Positions 46,585-55,144 of a DNA stretch of 64,000 nucleotides are shown one piece after another (position 1 is the first letter of the stretch; each line of letters opens with the position of its first letter). The position numbers were made by a program, and so were the translations under genes. The notes beneath the pieces are model-generated. The model saw only the letters and a list, made by a program, of their open reading frames with translations, was not told where the DNA came from and searched no databases. The DNA is from Tropicibacter sp. Alg240-R139 (GTDB lineage: Bacteria; Pseudomonadota; Alphaproteobacteria; Rhodobacterales; Rhodobacteraceae), in assembly GCF_900537075.1 (NCBI RefSeq), contig NZ_UNRA01000002.1, forward strand, positions 731,249 to 795,248, read 5' to 3'.

Positions 46585-47943
46585 TCAGACGTTCAGCAGC
46601 AGATGTTCCCGCTCCCATGGCGAGATCACTTGCAAAAATTCTTCGTATTCCGCGCGTTTGACGATGGAATAGACCCGGGCAAAATCGGGGCCGAGCACGT
46701 CATGTAGAGCTTTAGCGCCATCGAACATGTCCAAAGCCTGACCCAGAACCTGTGGAATGTCGCCCTCGCCCTCGTATGCATCGCCATAGAATTGCCGACG
46801 CGGGCGCTGCTGTTCGGTCAGACCTAGGTACCCACAGGCCAACGAGGCCGCGATGCCCAGATATGGGTTGCAGTCCATGCCGGCGATCCGGTTTTCAACC
46901 CGGCGCGCTGCAGGGCCGGACAGCGGCACGCGAATGCCCGTGGTCCGGTTGTCGCGCGCCCATTCCAAGTTGATGGGGGCGGCGTGGTCTTTCACGTACC
47001 GGCGATATGAATTCACATAGGGCGCCATCACGGCCAGGGCCGAGGGCAGGTGGTTCTGCAAACCGGCGATGAAATGATAAAACGCGTCCGTCTCGCCGTC
47101 TTGCGGGCCGACAAAGATGTTCTGACCCGTTTTGGTGTCAAGGATCGAATGATGAATGTGCATGGCGCTGCCGGGCTCGTCCTCGATCGGTTTGGCCATG
47201 AACGTGGCAAAGCAATCGTGGCGCAGCGCGGCCTCGCGGATCAAGCGTTTGAAATAGAACACCTCATCCGCAAGCTTGACCGGATCGCCGTGCAGCAGGT
47301 TGATCTCTAACTGACCGGCACCGCCTTCTTGAGTGATGCCGTCGATCTCGAACCCTTGGTGTTCGGCAAAATCATAGATGTCGTCGATTACCGGGCCGAA
47401 CTCGTCCACAGCAGTCATCGAATAGGCCTGACGCGCCGCTGCCGGGCGGCCAGAACGGCCCATCATAGGTTCGATTTCCTTGGCTGGATCGACGTTGCGG
47501 GCCACCAGAAAGAACTCCATCTCGGGGGCGACGATCGGTTCCCAGCCCTGATCGTGGTAGAGCTGCACGACGCGCTTGAGCACATTGCGGGGCGAGAACG
47601 GGATCGGCTCGCCATCGCGATCGCAAGCGTCGTGGATCACCTGCAGCGTCCAGTCGCCGGTCCATGGCGCAGCTGTTGCCGTGGACATGTCCGGTTTCAG
47701 GATCATGTCCTTTTCGATGAAACCATCGTCTCCCGCGGCCTCTCCCCAGTCACCGGTGATGGTCTGGTAAAAGATGCTGTCAGGCAGGTGGAAATAGTCT
47801 TGTTTGGCGAACTTGCTCGCGGGCACCGCCTTACCGCGTGCGATGCCCGGAAGGTCCGAGATTACGCATTCAACTTCGTCCAGGCGTCGCCCATCCAGAT
47901 AGGTCTTAGCGGCTTCGGGGAGATTGTCTTTCCAATCGGTCAT
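46585..47943 (-). CDS. Glutamine synthetase family protein (gamma-glutamyl ligase-like)
   Basis: A 452-residue GlnA-fold ATP ligase. Metal and ATP motifs are present: APEMEFFL, the GQLEINLLHGDP strand, SAMHIHHSIL, and NRTTGIRVPLSGPAARRVENRIAG. It has the general features of gamma-glutamylpolyamine synthetase (PuuA) rather than GlnA: no adenylylation site of the classic type and a shortened C-terminus. It would attach glutamate to an amine. Its start overlaps the upstream GATase stop by four bases. Confidence 0.87.
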   Translation of the reverse strand: MTDWKDNLPEAAKTYLDGRRLDEVECVISDLPGIARGKAVPASKFAKQDYFHLPDSIFYQTITGDWGEAAGDDGFIEKDMILKPDMSTATAAPWTGDWTLQVIHDACDRDGEPIPFSPRNVLKRVVQLYHDQGWEPIVAPEMEFFLVARNVDPAKEIEPMMGRSGRPAAARQAYSMTAVDEFGPVIDDIYDFAEHQGFEIDGITQEGGAGQLEINLLHGDPVKLADEVFYFKRLIREAALRHDCFATFMAKPIEDEPGSAMHIHHSILDTKTGQNIFVGPQDGETDAFYHFIAGLQNHLPSALAVMAPYVNSYRRYVKDHAAPINLEWARDNRTTGIRVPLSGPAARRVENRIAGMDCNPYLGIAASLACGYLGLTEQQRPRRQFYGDAYEGEGDIPQVLGQALDMFDGAKALHDVLGPDFARVYSIVKRAEYEEFLQVISPWEREHLLLNV

Positions 47944-48629
47944 GCTGCACCTGCTTTTGCAAAAAATTGTGCCATCTCGCGCGCGATTTGCGGGCTGTCG
48001 ATGGTATTTGACAGCCGCGTTTCGGCTGCATCGAGAATGTTATCGGGAACCAACCCGCGTCCGCGCGCCTTGATCAACCCATCGACAAAATCGTTGTCGA
48101 ATTCGGGGTGGGGCTGCACAGTCCAAATGGTGTCGCCATAGGCCAACACTGCGTTCTTGCAGAAGTCATTGCCAGCAAGAACCTTTGCCCCCTCGGGCAA
48201 TTGGGTGACCTGATCTTGATGCCAGGCGTTCATCGCCATTTTGCGTTCGCCGTAATCGTACACGGTTGGCCCAATGGCCCAACCACCGCTGAATTTCTCT
48301 ACCTTGCCACCCAGAGCCTGGGCAATGATCTGATGCCCAAAGCAGACGCCAATCATTGGCAGGCCACGCGTGTGGATGTCACGGATCAGCTGTTCCAGTG
48401 GGGGGATCCAGTCGTGATCCTCATAAGCGCCGTGCTTTGAACCGGTCAGAAGCCAACCGTCGCAGTCATCGGGGCTGTCGGGAAATTCGTTGTCGACGAC
48501 CGCATAAGCGGCAAAGTCGAAGTCATGCCCGTGGCCGCTCAGAAGCCGTGCGAAAATCTTGTCATAGTTGCCCGTTTTCCCAATCAGGGCGTCCGGGGCG
48601 TGGCCGGTTATCAGAATACCGATTTTCAT
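47940..48629 (-). CDS. Type 1 glutamine amidotransferase-like protein
   Basis: A 229-residue class I GATase with the complete triad: Cys96 in GVCFGHQ, His174 and Glu176 in VQPHPEF. Free-standing GATases beside GlnA-like ligases, as in polyamine catabolism, may hydrolyse gamma-glutamyl intermediates, which is inference here. It is translationally coupled to the ligase downstream. The palindrome AAATTTGATCAAATTT ends nine bases upstream of its start. Confidence 0.88.
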   Translation of the reverse strand: MKIGILITGHAPDALIGKTGNYDKIFARLLSGHGHDFDFAAYAVVDNEFPDSPDDCDGWLLTGSKHGAYEDHDWIPPLEQLIRDIHTRGLPMIGVCFGHQIIAQALGGKVEKFSGGWAIGPTVYDYGERKMAMNAWHQDQVTQLPEGAKVLAGNDFCKNAVLAYGDTIWTVQPHPEFDNDFVDGLIKARGRGLVPDNILDAAETRLSNTIDSPQIAREMAQFFAKAGAA

Positions 48630-48637
48630 GGGTCACC

Positions 48638-48653
48638 AAATTTGATCAAATTT
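48638..48653. promoter_or_regulatory. Palindrome AAATTTGATCAAATTT before the GATase gene
   Basis: A perfect 16-base palindrome located at -24 to -9 relative to the ATG at 48629, near the ribosome site. Its core, ATTTGATCAAAT, also occurs before the second GlnA-like gene (50067-50078). Probably the operator of a shared regulator. Confidence 0.8.
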
Positions 48654-48688
48654 CACGATAACCGAGCAAAGCACGGGTCGCAAGGGCG

Positions 48689-50008
48689 TCAGACGGTTTC
48701 CAGATAGCTCAACCAGTGACGTTCCGTCGGGCGTTCAGCAAAGAGCGCAATTTCCTGTCGCTTAGTCATCGCCAGATTTTGGATCAAGCCGGGCGAGAAA
48801 ATACGTGCGACCATCGGGCTGTTTTCAAACCTGTCAACAGCCGTGGGCCAGTCGGGCGCCAGTTGAGGCACATCATCCAGAGCGTAGGCGTTGCCAGAGA
48901 CCGGAGCAGGGGGCTCAGTCGTATCTTCGATCCCGACCATCGCTGCGCCAAGTACTGCGGCCAGCATCAGATATGCGTTGGTATCACCTCCTGCAACACG
49001 GTGCTCGATCCGACGCGCGGCTGGTGGGCCGCCGGGAATGCGCAGGGCTGCAGTCCGGTTCTCGTATGCCCAACACGCGCCGATAGGTGCATGAGCGCCT
49101 GGAACGAGTCGGGTGAACGAATTGCCGTGGGGTGCGAAGATCAATGTGCAATCGGGCATGGCGGACAGGCAACCAGCAACTGCATGCTTGAGAATGTCGG
49201 TTCCTTCGGGGCCGCCATTATCAAAAACACTGGTGCCGTTTTCGTCAACCACCGAGAAATGCACGTGCATCCCATTACCCGCATCATCGGAATAAGGTTT
49301 CGCCATGAAGGTTGCGGCAAACCCATGTTTTCGGGCCAGTCCACGTATCAAAACCTTGAACAAAAGCGTATCATCAGCGCATCGCATCGCGTCCTGATGG
49401 TTCAAGTTGACCTCGAACTGTCCAATCCCGGCTTCGGAAATCGCAGCCTGAGCCGGGATGCCCATATCCGCACAGCCGGCATAGAGATCAGTAAAGAATG
49501 CGTCAAAGGTATCAAGCTCACTCATCGACAGAACGGCTTCATCCTCTAACGTGCGACCCGTTACCGGGTTTCGCGGAGGCCTTGGGGTGTCGCCACTGTC
49601 GTCGACCAGAGTGAATTCCAACTCTGTCGCCGCGATCACAGTCCAACCGCGTGCCGCATAACGATCGAGCACATCAGCAAGCGCGTGTCGTGGATCGCCG
49701 TCGAAACGCTGCCCATCATCGTGATACAATGCCATCGGCACCAGGGCCGAGGGCTGTGCCACCCAGGGCATCGGTACCGCGCCGCGCTCGGTCGGGCGTA
49801 GGACACCATCGGCATCGCCGCTTTCAAAAACCAGCGGGCTGTTCTCGATGTCCGCCCCCCAAAGGTCCACGTTCAGCGCAGAAAACGGAATGCGCACTGC
49901 GCCCTTGTCTAGCTTCCCGGCATAGGCTGCCGGAACACGCTTGCCCCGAAGCTGGCCGTTCAGGTCCACTGCAGCTACGCGAAAGGTATCAAACTGTTCA
50001 AGGTCCAT
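48689..50008 (-). CDS. Glutamine synthetase family protein, second paralog
   Basis: A 439-residue GlnA-fold ligase that resembles the neighbour at 46585 in architecture but is clearly diverged. Key strands are ATELEFTLVDDSG, AGIGQFEVNLNHQ, NGMHVHFSVVD and ENRTAALRIPGGPPAARRIEHRVAGG. It probably ligates glutamate to another amine. The ATG at 50008 follows GGAGCCTCCC. The promoter region has the same palindrome as the GATase gene. Confidence 0.87.
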   Translation of the reverse strand: MDLEQFDTFRVAAVDLNGQLRGKRVPAAYAGKLDKGAVRIPFSALNVDLWGADIENSPLVFESGDADGVLRPTERGAVPMPWVAQPSALVPMALYHDDGQRFDGDPRHALADVLDRYAARGWTVIAATELEFTLVDDSGDTPRPPRNPVTGRTLEDEAVLSMSELDTFDAFFTDLYAGCADMGIPAQAAISEAGIGQFEVNLNHQDAMRCADDTLLFKVLIRGLARKHGFAATFMAKPYSDDAGNGMHVHFSVVDENGTSVFDNGGPEGTDILKHAVAGCLSAMPDCTLIFAPHGNSFTRLVPGAHAPIGACWAYENRTAALRIPGGPPAARRIEHRVAGGDTNAYLMLAAVLGAAMVGIEDTTEPPAPVSGNAYALDDVPQLAPDWPTAVDRFENSPMVARIFSPGLIQNLAMTKRQEIALFAERPTERHWLSYLETV

Positions 50009-50066
50009 GGGAGGCTCCAAGGTGATTTCCCGAGAGATACCCGAGCGCATAGGGTCTTGTCACTAG

Positions 50067-50078
50067 ATTTGATCAAAT
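50067..50078. promoter_or_regulatory. Palindrome ATTTGATCAAAT before the second GlnA-like gene
   Basis: A perfect 12-base palindrome 59-70 bases upstream of the start at 50008, the same core as at 48638-48653. Site sharing across two transcription units indicates one regulator, which is not encoded next to them. Confidence 0.8.
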
Positions 50079-50102
50079 TTTTTACCTAGGTGCCCACGCC
50101 GT

Positions 50103-50315
50103 TCAACCGCAGCAACTGTTGCCTTCTTGGATCGGCGGGCAGGGGACAGCCCCATAGGAACAAAAAACACAGCAGTCCCCCGGTTTCGGACGCAGGATCT
50201 TGCCGCAGCTTACGCATTCATAAAACCACTGGCAGGAGGCCGTGGGCATACGCTCGGAGCGTGAAAACCCGCATTCAGGACAGGTAAGAGTGCTTTCGGA
50301 CACAACTGCAGACAT
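50103..50315 (-). CDS. GDCCVxC domain-containing small protein
   Basis: A 70-residue Cys-rich protein. It has C12-x2-C15, C34-x2-C37 and the motif GDCCVFC (46-52) followed by SYG and PCPP. I recall the family as GDCCVxC domain (seleno)proteins, some of which use selenocysteine in place of a Cys; all positions here are Cys. It probably binds a metal or acts in thiol chemistry, but no role is known. It stands between the amine oxidase and ligase genes. Confidence 0.85.
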   Translation of the reverse strand: MSAVVSESTLTCPECGFSRSERMPTASCQWFYECVSCGKILRPKPGDCCVFCSYGAVPCPPIQEGNSCCG

Positions 50316-50385
50316 TTAGATCATCCCGGTTCAACGATGCGGCTGGTGCACTATAGCACGCAGGTCCGCCTCAAGTAGAACGTTA

Positions 50386-51603
50386 CTAACGATAGGCTGT
50401 TGCAAGAGTTTGCTGAGCCATACGCACAATGTCAGTGTCAGATCTTGCAGCCAGTTCCCGCGCGGGTCCCGCACCATTGAAAGCGACGATGATGGGGTGG
50501 CCGATATAGGGAAACAAATTGAACCACTGGTTGAAATAGCCCGGTGGTAACCCGTTTTCCGGGGTTATGATCCAAGTCACGTCCCGATCCCAGAAAACGC
50601 TGTCATACCGCAGATAAACTTTGTCCAGCAGACCCATGCCAAGTTGGGCAATTGCTTTTTGCTTCTTGGCCGGAAGAGGCGGGGCAAACGTGATGTGACC
50701 GCGTTTCAGAATACCCAGGGGCACAGTCACGATCACGGCATCAAAGTGATGCCCCCTACCGCGTGAATCCCGAAGCTCTGCGGCAGAACCAGTGATTTTG
50801 ATCTGCCGAATGTCGGTGTTAAGTCGAACGTTCAAATCCGGTTGGAAAGAACGCAGGATTTGGGAATAACCTTCAGGAAACACCAACTCATCCCCGCCAT
50901 AGTCCTCGTCGTTCAAATATGCCCGGATGTTGAGTTTGGCCAAACCTGCGCCTGCGCCATGTTGAACTTCGGTCACCTCATCCAGCCAATCCGGCGCCTG
51001 ACTGTTCCGCATACGGCGACCACCTTTTCCACGCAGGATATAGCTGTCCTTCGTCACACGCGTCGGAATGCCCAACTGCTCGGTGATTGCCGTCAACGGG
51101 TTGCCACGTGTCCCGTGGAGCCAGCTCGCGCCCAAATCCAGTGGAACCCCCAAGCGATTGTCGGTCCTGATCCGACCCCCTATGCGATTTCGGGCCTCGA
51201 ACACCGTGACTCGATATCCCTCTCGCTCAAGCTGCGAAGCTGCCGACAGACCGCTGACACCTGCTCCGACGACAGCAACGCTTGCGGCTTCTGTCTCGTC
51301 CACCGCATCCGCAGCCAGCTGACCGGATTCCAGGGCGGCATGTACTGTGCTGTTGTATTCTGGGTGGGCTGCTTCTCCAGCAAAAAAGAGGCGGTTGCCA
51401 ACGGGCGCGCCCAGATCCCTTGTCTGGCGCCTACCGGCCCCTTTGGGGATGAATGAGTAAGACCCGTAGGTGTAGGGGTCGCGGCTCCAGTTTGTACGAA
51501 TATAGCCTGTAGCGGCTCGCCCGCCGCCCTGCGCGGAGGACAGCGGAATGAAGCCGGCAATTGCGGCTGTGCCCACCTGCGTCAAAAAACGCCTTCGTGT
51601 CAT
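50386..51603 (-). CDS. Flavin amine oxidase with circularly permuted domain order
   Basis: A 405-residue exported flavoenzyme. A twin-arginine-type signal (TRRRFL, then a hydrophobic run) is followed directly by segments that normally end the family: TNWSRDPYTYGSYSFIPKGA (38-57) and RLFFAGEAAHPEYNSTVHAA with LESG (71-94). Only after that comes the usual beginning, the Rossmann motif VVGAGVSGLS (111-120) and FEARNRIGGR. The chain then ends where normal members would continue into the permuted segment. The frame is continuous, so this is a permutation rather than a broken gene. It probably oxidizes primary amines or polyamines in the periplasm. The start at 51603 is preferred to a GTG at 51612. 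Confidence 0.85.
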   Translation of the reverse strand: MTRRRFLTQVGTAAIAGFIPLSSAQGGGRAATGYIRTNWSRDPYTYGSYSFIPKGAGRRQTRDLGAPVGNRLFFAGEAAHPEYNSTVHAALESGQLAADAVDETEAASVAVVGAGVSGLSAASQLEREGYRVTVFEARNRIGGRIRTDNRLGVPLDLGASWLHGTRGNPLTAITEQLGIPTRVTKDSYILRGKGGRRMRNSQAPDWLDEVTEVQHGAGAGLAKLNIRAYLNDEDYGGDELVFPEGYSQILRSFQPDLNVRLNTDIRQIKITGSAAELRDSRGRGHHFDAVIVTVPLGILKRGHITFAPPLPAKKQKAIAQLGMGLLDKVYLRYDSVFWDRDVTWIITPENGLPPGYFNQWFNLFPYIGHPIIVAFNGAGPARELAARSDTDIVRMAQQTLATAYR

Positions 51604-51713
51604 GTGATGCACCTATCCACGTACGACAAGCCAAAGCCGCCGGGGTCGCGACTTGTATACGCTAGTGGAGCATGGTGGGACCTGAACGGAAAGGCGAATA
51701 AATCAGCAGCTGC

Positions 51714-52523
51714 TCAGCGCACCAGATTGGGGCGGAATCGCATTTTGGCCTTTTTGGCCGTGGGCAGGTGACGATTCAGCCGTGCGTTGATCAGACCGAA
51801 AATCCCCACAACCACCAGCGTCAGCAAGATAAAGTAGAACGCCAAAATGGGGTAGGGAACAAATGGATTGAACGTCTTGTCCGCAAAATAACTGGCGTAA
51901 TACAGCGCGTCGCCCTTTTGCCGCCAGGCCGGGAAAGCCGAGAAGAAAACCAGCGTTGTGGCGTGGAACAGAAAAATCGCCTCGTTCGTGTAAGCGGGCC
52001 AGGCCAGACGCAGCATGGTGGGCCAGATCACACGGCGGAACCGCGACCAGCCCGACATGCCGTAAGCATCCGCTGCCTCGACATCACCTTTGGGGATCGA
52101 GCGCAATGCACCGTAAAAAATCTCGCCCGAATAGGCGGCGGTGTTGAAAAACAACACGATCAGCGCCCCCAGCCAGGCCGAGGTAAAGGCGTCGAACATC
52201 GGATAGGCCTTCTTCAGAGATAGAAAGAAGAAGTAAGCAAAGAAGAACTGGATGAAGAGCGGCGAACCCCGAAACAGAAAGATGAACCACTCGGCCGGTT
52301 TGCGCAGCCAGATATTGCTGGACGCCTTGCCCAGGGCCAGGGCAGTGGCCAGAAAGAATCCGGTCACCAGAGCCATGATGCCGAAATAGATGTTCCAGAT
52401 CATACCCGATCCGATCAGGGTAAACTGTTCGCACAAGGTAAAGTCGGTTTTGGGCAGCAAACGCTCGCCATAGCCCAGGGACCGCAGGCCATAATCCTGA
52501 ATTGTCTGAAGACAGTTGCTCAT
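51714..52523 (-). CDS. ABC transporter permease, polar amino acid type (second permease)
   Basis: A 269-residue HisM/ArtQ-like permease with several transmembrane segments and the EAA loop (ALRSIPKGDVEAADAYGMS, then RVIWPTMLRLAWPA). The region FLFRGSPLFIQFF is typical. It overlaps the upstream permease by four bases. With the periplasmic binding protein and ATPase it forms a complete importer. Confidence 0.92.
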   Translation of the reverse strand: MSNCLQTIQDYGLRSLGYGERLLPKTDFTLCEQFTLIGSGMIWNIYFGIMALVTGFFLATALALGKASSNIWLRKPAEWFIFLFRGSPLFIQFFFAYFFFLSLKKAYPMFDAFTSAWLGALIVLFFNTAAYSGEIFYGALRSIPKGDVEAADAYGMSGWSRFRRVIWPTMLRLAWPAYTNEAIFLFHATTLVFFSAFPAWRQKGDALYYASYFADKTFNPFVPYPILAFYFILLTLVVVGIFGLINARLNRHLPTAKKAKMRFRPNLVR

Positions 52524-53407
52524 GCCACGGCCTCCTTACGCTGTGCTTCGCCGCCGGTGGTCGCCTGCCCATGGCTAAGCTTTTGCATCAACCGTTCAAG
52601 CGCGATCTCGGACACGCGGGTAAAGGCCAGGTAAAACACCAGCAGGAACAGGAAATACCACATGCGCCAGTCGCCGTGTGGGTAGGCGGTGAATTTCGAC
52701 GTTTTGGTGCCACCCAGTTCACGCGCCCAATAAACGATGTCTTCGACCCCCAGCAGGAACAACAGCGGTGTGGCTTTGATAAGCACCATCCAGAGGTTCG
52801 AAAGACCGGGCAGGGCATAGACCCACATCTGCGGCACGAGAATACGCCAGAATGTCTGGCGACGGCTCATGCCGTAGGCTTCGGCTGTTTCCAGCTGTGC
52901 ATGGGGCACGGCGCGCATGCCGCCGAAAAGAACGTTACCGGCAAAGGCGCCAAAGACGATGGCAAAGGTGACGACGGCCAGAAAGAAGCCATAGGTTTGA
53001 TGGACCCACTCGGGCGATGTCCCGAGGGGGAGTTTAGCCTGCGAACAGACCAGGAAATCGTTGCCCTGGCGGATCGGATCAGTCCAATCGGGGCAGAGGA
53101 TCTGGTGCCGAGTCCATTCAAATGCCTGATCCAACGCGATGACAAAGAACAGGAAAAACGCTATGTCCGGCACGCCGCGCACGATGGCGATGTACCCCTT
53201 ACCCAGCCAACTTACGGGCAGGACATGGGAACGGGCCGACATTGCCCCGGCAAAGCCAAAGGCCAGCGCCACAGGCGCGGTGATGGCCAGCAAGGCCAGA
53301 ACCTTGATGAAGGACAGGTAAAACGACATGTGCACGCCGTTGGTCAGATAGCAGGAGAACCAACGAAAGGTGCCAAGCGTGTCAGGATCAGCGCAGTAGG
53401 AAAACAT
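52520..53407 (-). CDS. ABC transporter permease, polar amino acid type (first permease)
   Basis: A 295-residue HisQ-like permease with an EAA loop (MRAVPHAQLETAEAYGMSRRQTFWRI). The stretch KGYIAIVRGVPDIAFFLFFV is characteristic. It has a longer loop between about residues 105 and 140 than simple members, with two cysteines. The ATG at 53407 was preferred to a TTG three bases upstream. It is separated from the binding protein gene by a hairpin. Confidence 0.92.
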   Translation of the reverse strand: MFSYCADPDTLGTFRWFSCYLTNGVHMSFYLSFIKVLALLAITAPVALAFGFAGAMSARSHVLPVSWLGKGYIAIVRGVPDIAFFLFFVIALDQAFEWTRHQILCPDWTDPIRQGNDFLVCSQAKLPLGTSPEWVHQTYGFFLAVVTFAIVFGAFAGNVLFGGMRAVPHAQLETAEAYGMSRRQTFWRILVPQMWVYALPGLSNLWMVLIKATPLLFLLGVEDIVYWARELGGTKTSKFTAYPHGDWRMWYFLFLLVFYLAFTRVSEIALERLMQKLSHGQATTGGEAQRKEAVA

Positions 53408-53462
53408 CAAGTCAGCCTTGGGCGGGGCAGGTTTGGCGATCGGATACGATCAGCCAAAGAAA

Positions 53463-53491
53463 CGGTCCCGCGCGCGAAACGCACGGGACCG
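53463..53491 (-). terminator. Attenuator-like hairpin after the binding protein gene
   Basis: CGGTCCCG (53463-53470) pairs with CGGGACCG (53484-53491); on the minus strand GTTTCTTT follows. It is 14 bases past the binding protein stop and before the permease genes. Such hairpins commonly raise the level of the binding protein over the membrane subunits. Confidence 0.75.
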
Positions 53492-53504
53492 CAAGGATCT
53501 GGGA

Positions 53505-54227
53505 TCAGTAGGTGCGGGTGTCTTCGCCGAACCATTTGATCAGCAGTTCGTTCAACGAGCCGTCCTCTTTCATCGAGGTGATGGCCGCATCAAACTTGCC
53601 GCGCAGTTCGCCGTCGGATTCACGCAGGCCCATGCCAACGCCACCACCCAGCGGAACAGGGTCGCCGATGAAAATCAGCTCGCCGTTCGATTCTTCGACC
53701 AACGGCGCCAGATAATCACGGTCAGCCAGAACCGCATCCGCTTCGCCGTTGCGCACGGCCGCGATGGTTTCTTCAGGCGTCGCGAATTCAACCAGAGTCG
53801 CGCCAGATTCAGCGACGTGGCCTGCCTGGATGGTCGCGGTCTGAGCGGCCACTACGCCACCGGTCACGTCAACACCTTCGGCAGCGGCAACATAGGCCGA
53901 CGCTGCGGGCGGCTGATAGTTCTGGGTGAAGTCGATAACTTCGTCACGCTCGTCGGTGATCGACATGCCGGCGATGATTGTGTCGTAGTTGCCCGACACA
54001 AGGTTCGGAATGATCGAATCCCAGTCGTTCTTGACCCACTCGCAGGTCAGACCGGCGCGTTTGCACATCTCGTCGCCCAGCTCACGCTCGAACCCGTCGA
54101 TCTCGCCGGCGTCATTGATGAAGTTGTACGGAGGGTAGGCGCCCTCGGTGCCCATACGGACGGTATCAGCCATCGCCATGCCAGCGCTCAGTGCCAGTGC
54201 AGCCGTGGTCAGGATCAGTTTTTTCAT
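53505..54227 (-). CDS. Amino acid-type ABC transporter substrate-binding protein
   Basis: A 240-residue periplasmic protein of the SBP_bac_3 family. Residues 1-20 are a signal peptide (AMA cleavage). The mature start VRMGTEGAYPPYNF and the motifs WDSIIPNLVSGNYDTIIAGMSIT are typical of binding proteins for basic amino acids, opines and similar cations. The ligand cannot be set from sequence alone; the neighbours suggest an amine or amino acid. Confidence 0.93.
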   Translation of the reverse strand: MKKLILTTAALALSAGMAMADTVRMGTEGAYPPYNFINDAGEIDGFERELGDEMCKRAGLTCEWVKNDWDSIIPNLVSGNYDTIIAGMSITDERDEVIDFTQNYQPPAASAYVAAAEGVDVTGGVVAAQTATIQAGHVAESGATLVEFATPEETIAAVRNGEADAVLADRDYLAPLVEESNGELIFIGDPVPLGGGVGMGLRESDGELRGKFDAAITSMKEDGSLNELLIKWFGEDTRTY

Positions 54228-54261
54228 GTTTTCACTCCCCTATTTTTGGTTTCGTTTTTGG

Positions 54262-55038
54262 TTAGGCAGCCTGCGTAGCGGACAAAAAGCCCTGCAGACG
54301 TTCGGATTTGGGCGCGCCAAACAAGGCGTCTGGCGGGCCCTCTTCTTCGATCAGCCCCTGATGCAGGAACACCACGTGACTGGAAATATCAGCGGCCATT
54401 TTCATGTCATGGGTCACAATGATCATCGTGCGCCCCTCTGCGGCCAGATCTTTGATCACCTTGATCACTTCCTGCTCAAGCTCAGGATCAAGCGCCGATG
54501 TAGGCTCGTCAAACAGCAGCGCCTCGGGTTCCATGCACAGGCCGCGCGCGATAGCGGCCCGCTGTTGCTGGCCACCCGACAGCTGCGCCGGATAGACGTC
54601 GCATTTGTCGCCGATGCCCACCTGGTGCAGGTATTTACGCGCGCTTTCTTCGACCTCGACCTTGTCTCGGCCAAGCACTGTTACCGGCGCCTCCATCACG
54701 TTTTGCATGATGGTCATATGGGCCCACAGGTTGAACTGCTGGAACACCATCGACAGGTTCGTGCGGATGCGCAGCACCTGTTTGGGGTCAGCGGGCCGAC
54801 GACCGTGATGTTCACCACGCCACGATACCGGCTCGCCCTTGAACAGGATCTCGCCTTGTTGGCTGTCTTCCAGCAGATTGCAGCAGCGCAGCAGTGTCGA
54901 TTTGCCCGATCCTGACGATCCGATCAGCGAAACGACGTCGCCCCGATGGGCTGTGATGTCGACGCCCTTGAGCACCTCGAGCTGGCCAAAGCTTTTGTGC
55001 AGGTTCTTGATCTGGATGACAGGAGGTGTGTCTGACAC
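54262..55038 (-). CDS. ABC transporter ATP-binding protein, polar amino acid type
   Basis: A 258-residue ATPase with Walker A GSSGSGKST (40-48), the signature LSGGQQQR, Walker B LLFDEPTSALD and the switch His in THDM. It is of the HisP/GlnQ type. The start is a GTG at 55038 (reading MSDTPPV); the longer frame to 55110 lacks similarity. It heads the four-gene importer operon on the minus strand. Confidence 0.94.
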   Translation of the reverse strand: MSDTPPVIQIKNLHKSFGQLEVLKGVDITAHRGDVVSLIGSSGSGKSTLLRCCNLLEDSQQGEILFKGEPVSWRGEHHGRRPADPKQVLRIRTNLSMVFQQFNLWAHMTIMQNVMEAPVTVLGRDKVEVEESARKYLHQVGIGDKCDVYPAQLSGGQQQRAAIARGLCMEPEALLFDEPTSALDPELEQEVIKVIKDLAAEGRTMIIVTHDMKMAADISSHVVFLHQGLIEEEGPPDALFGAPKSERLQGFLSATQAA

Positions 55039-55144
55039 GTGGAATCCAAAGGTTTGTACCGGTTTTGATGGGCTAATAGGACTGAATTTTTGTCGCAATG
55101 CAACTTGCAAAACGAATGTTTCGCGCCCGAATGCGCCGAATTGA

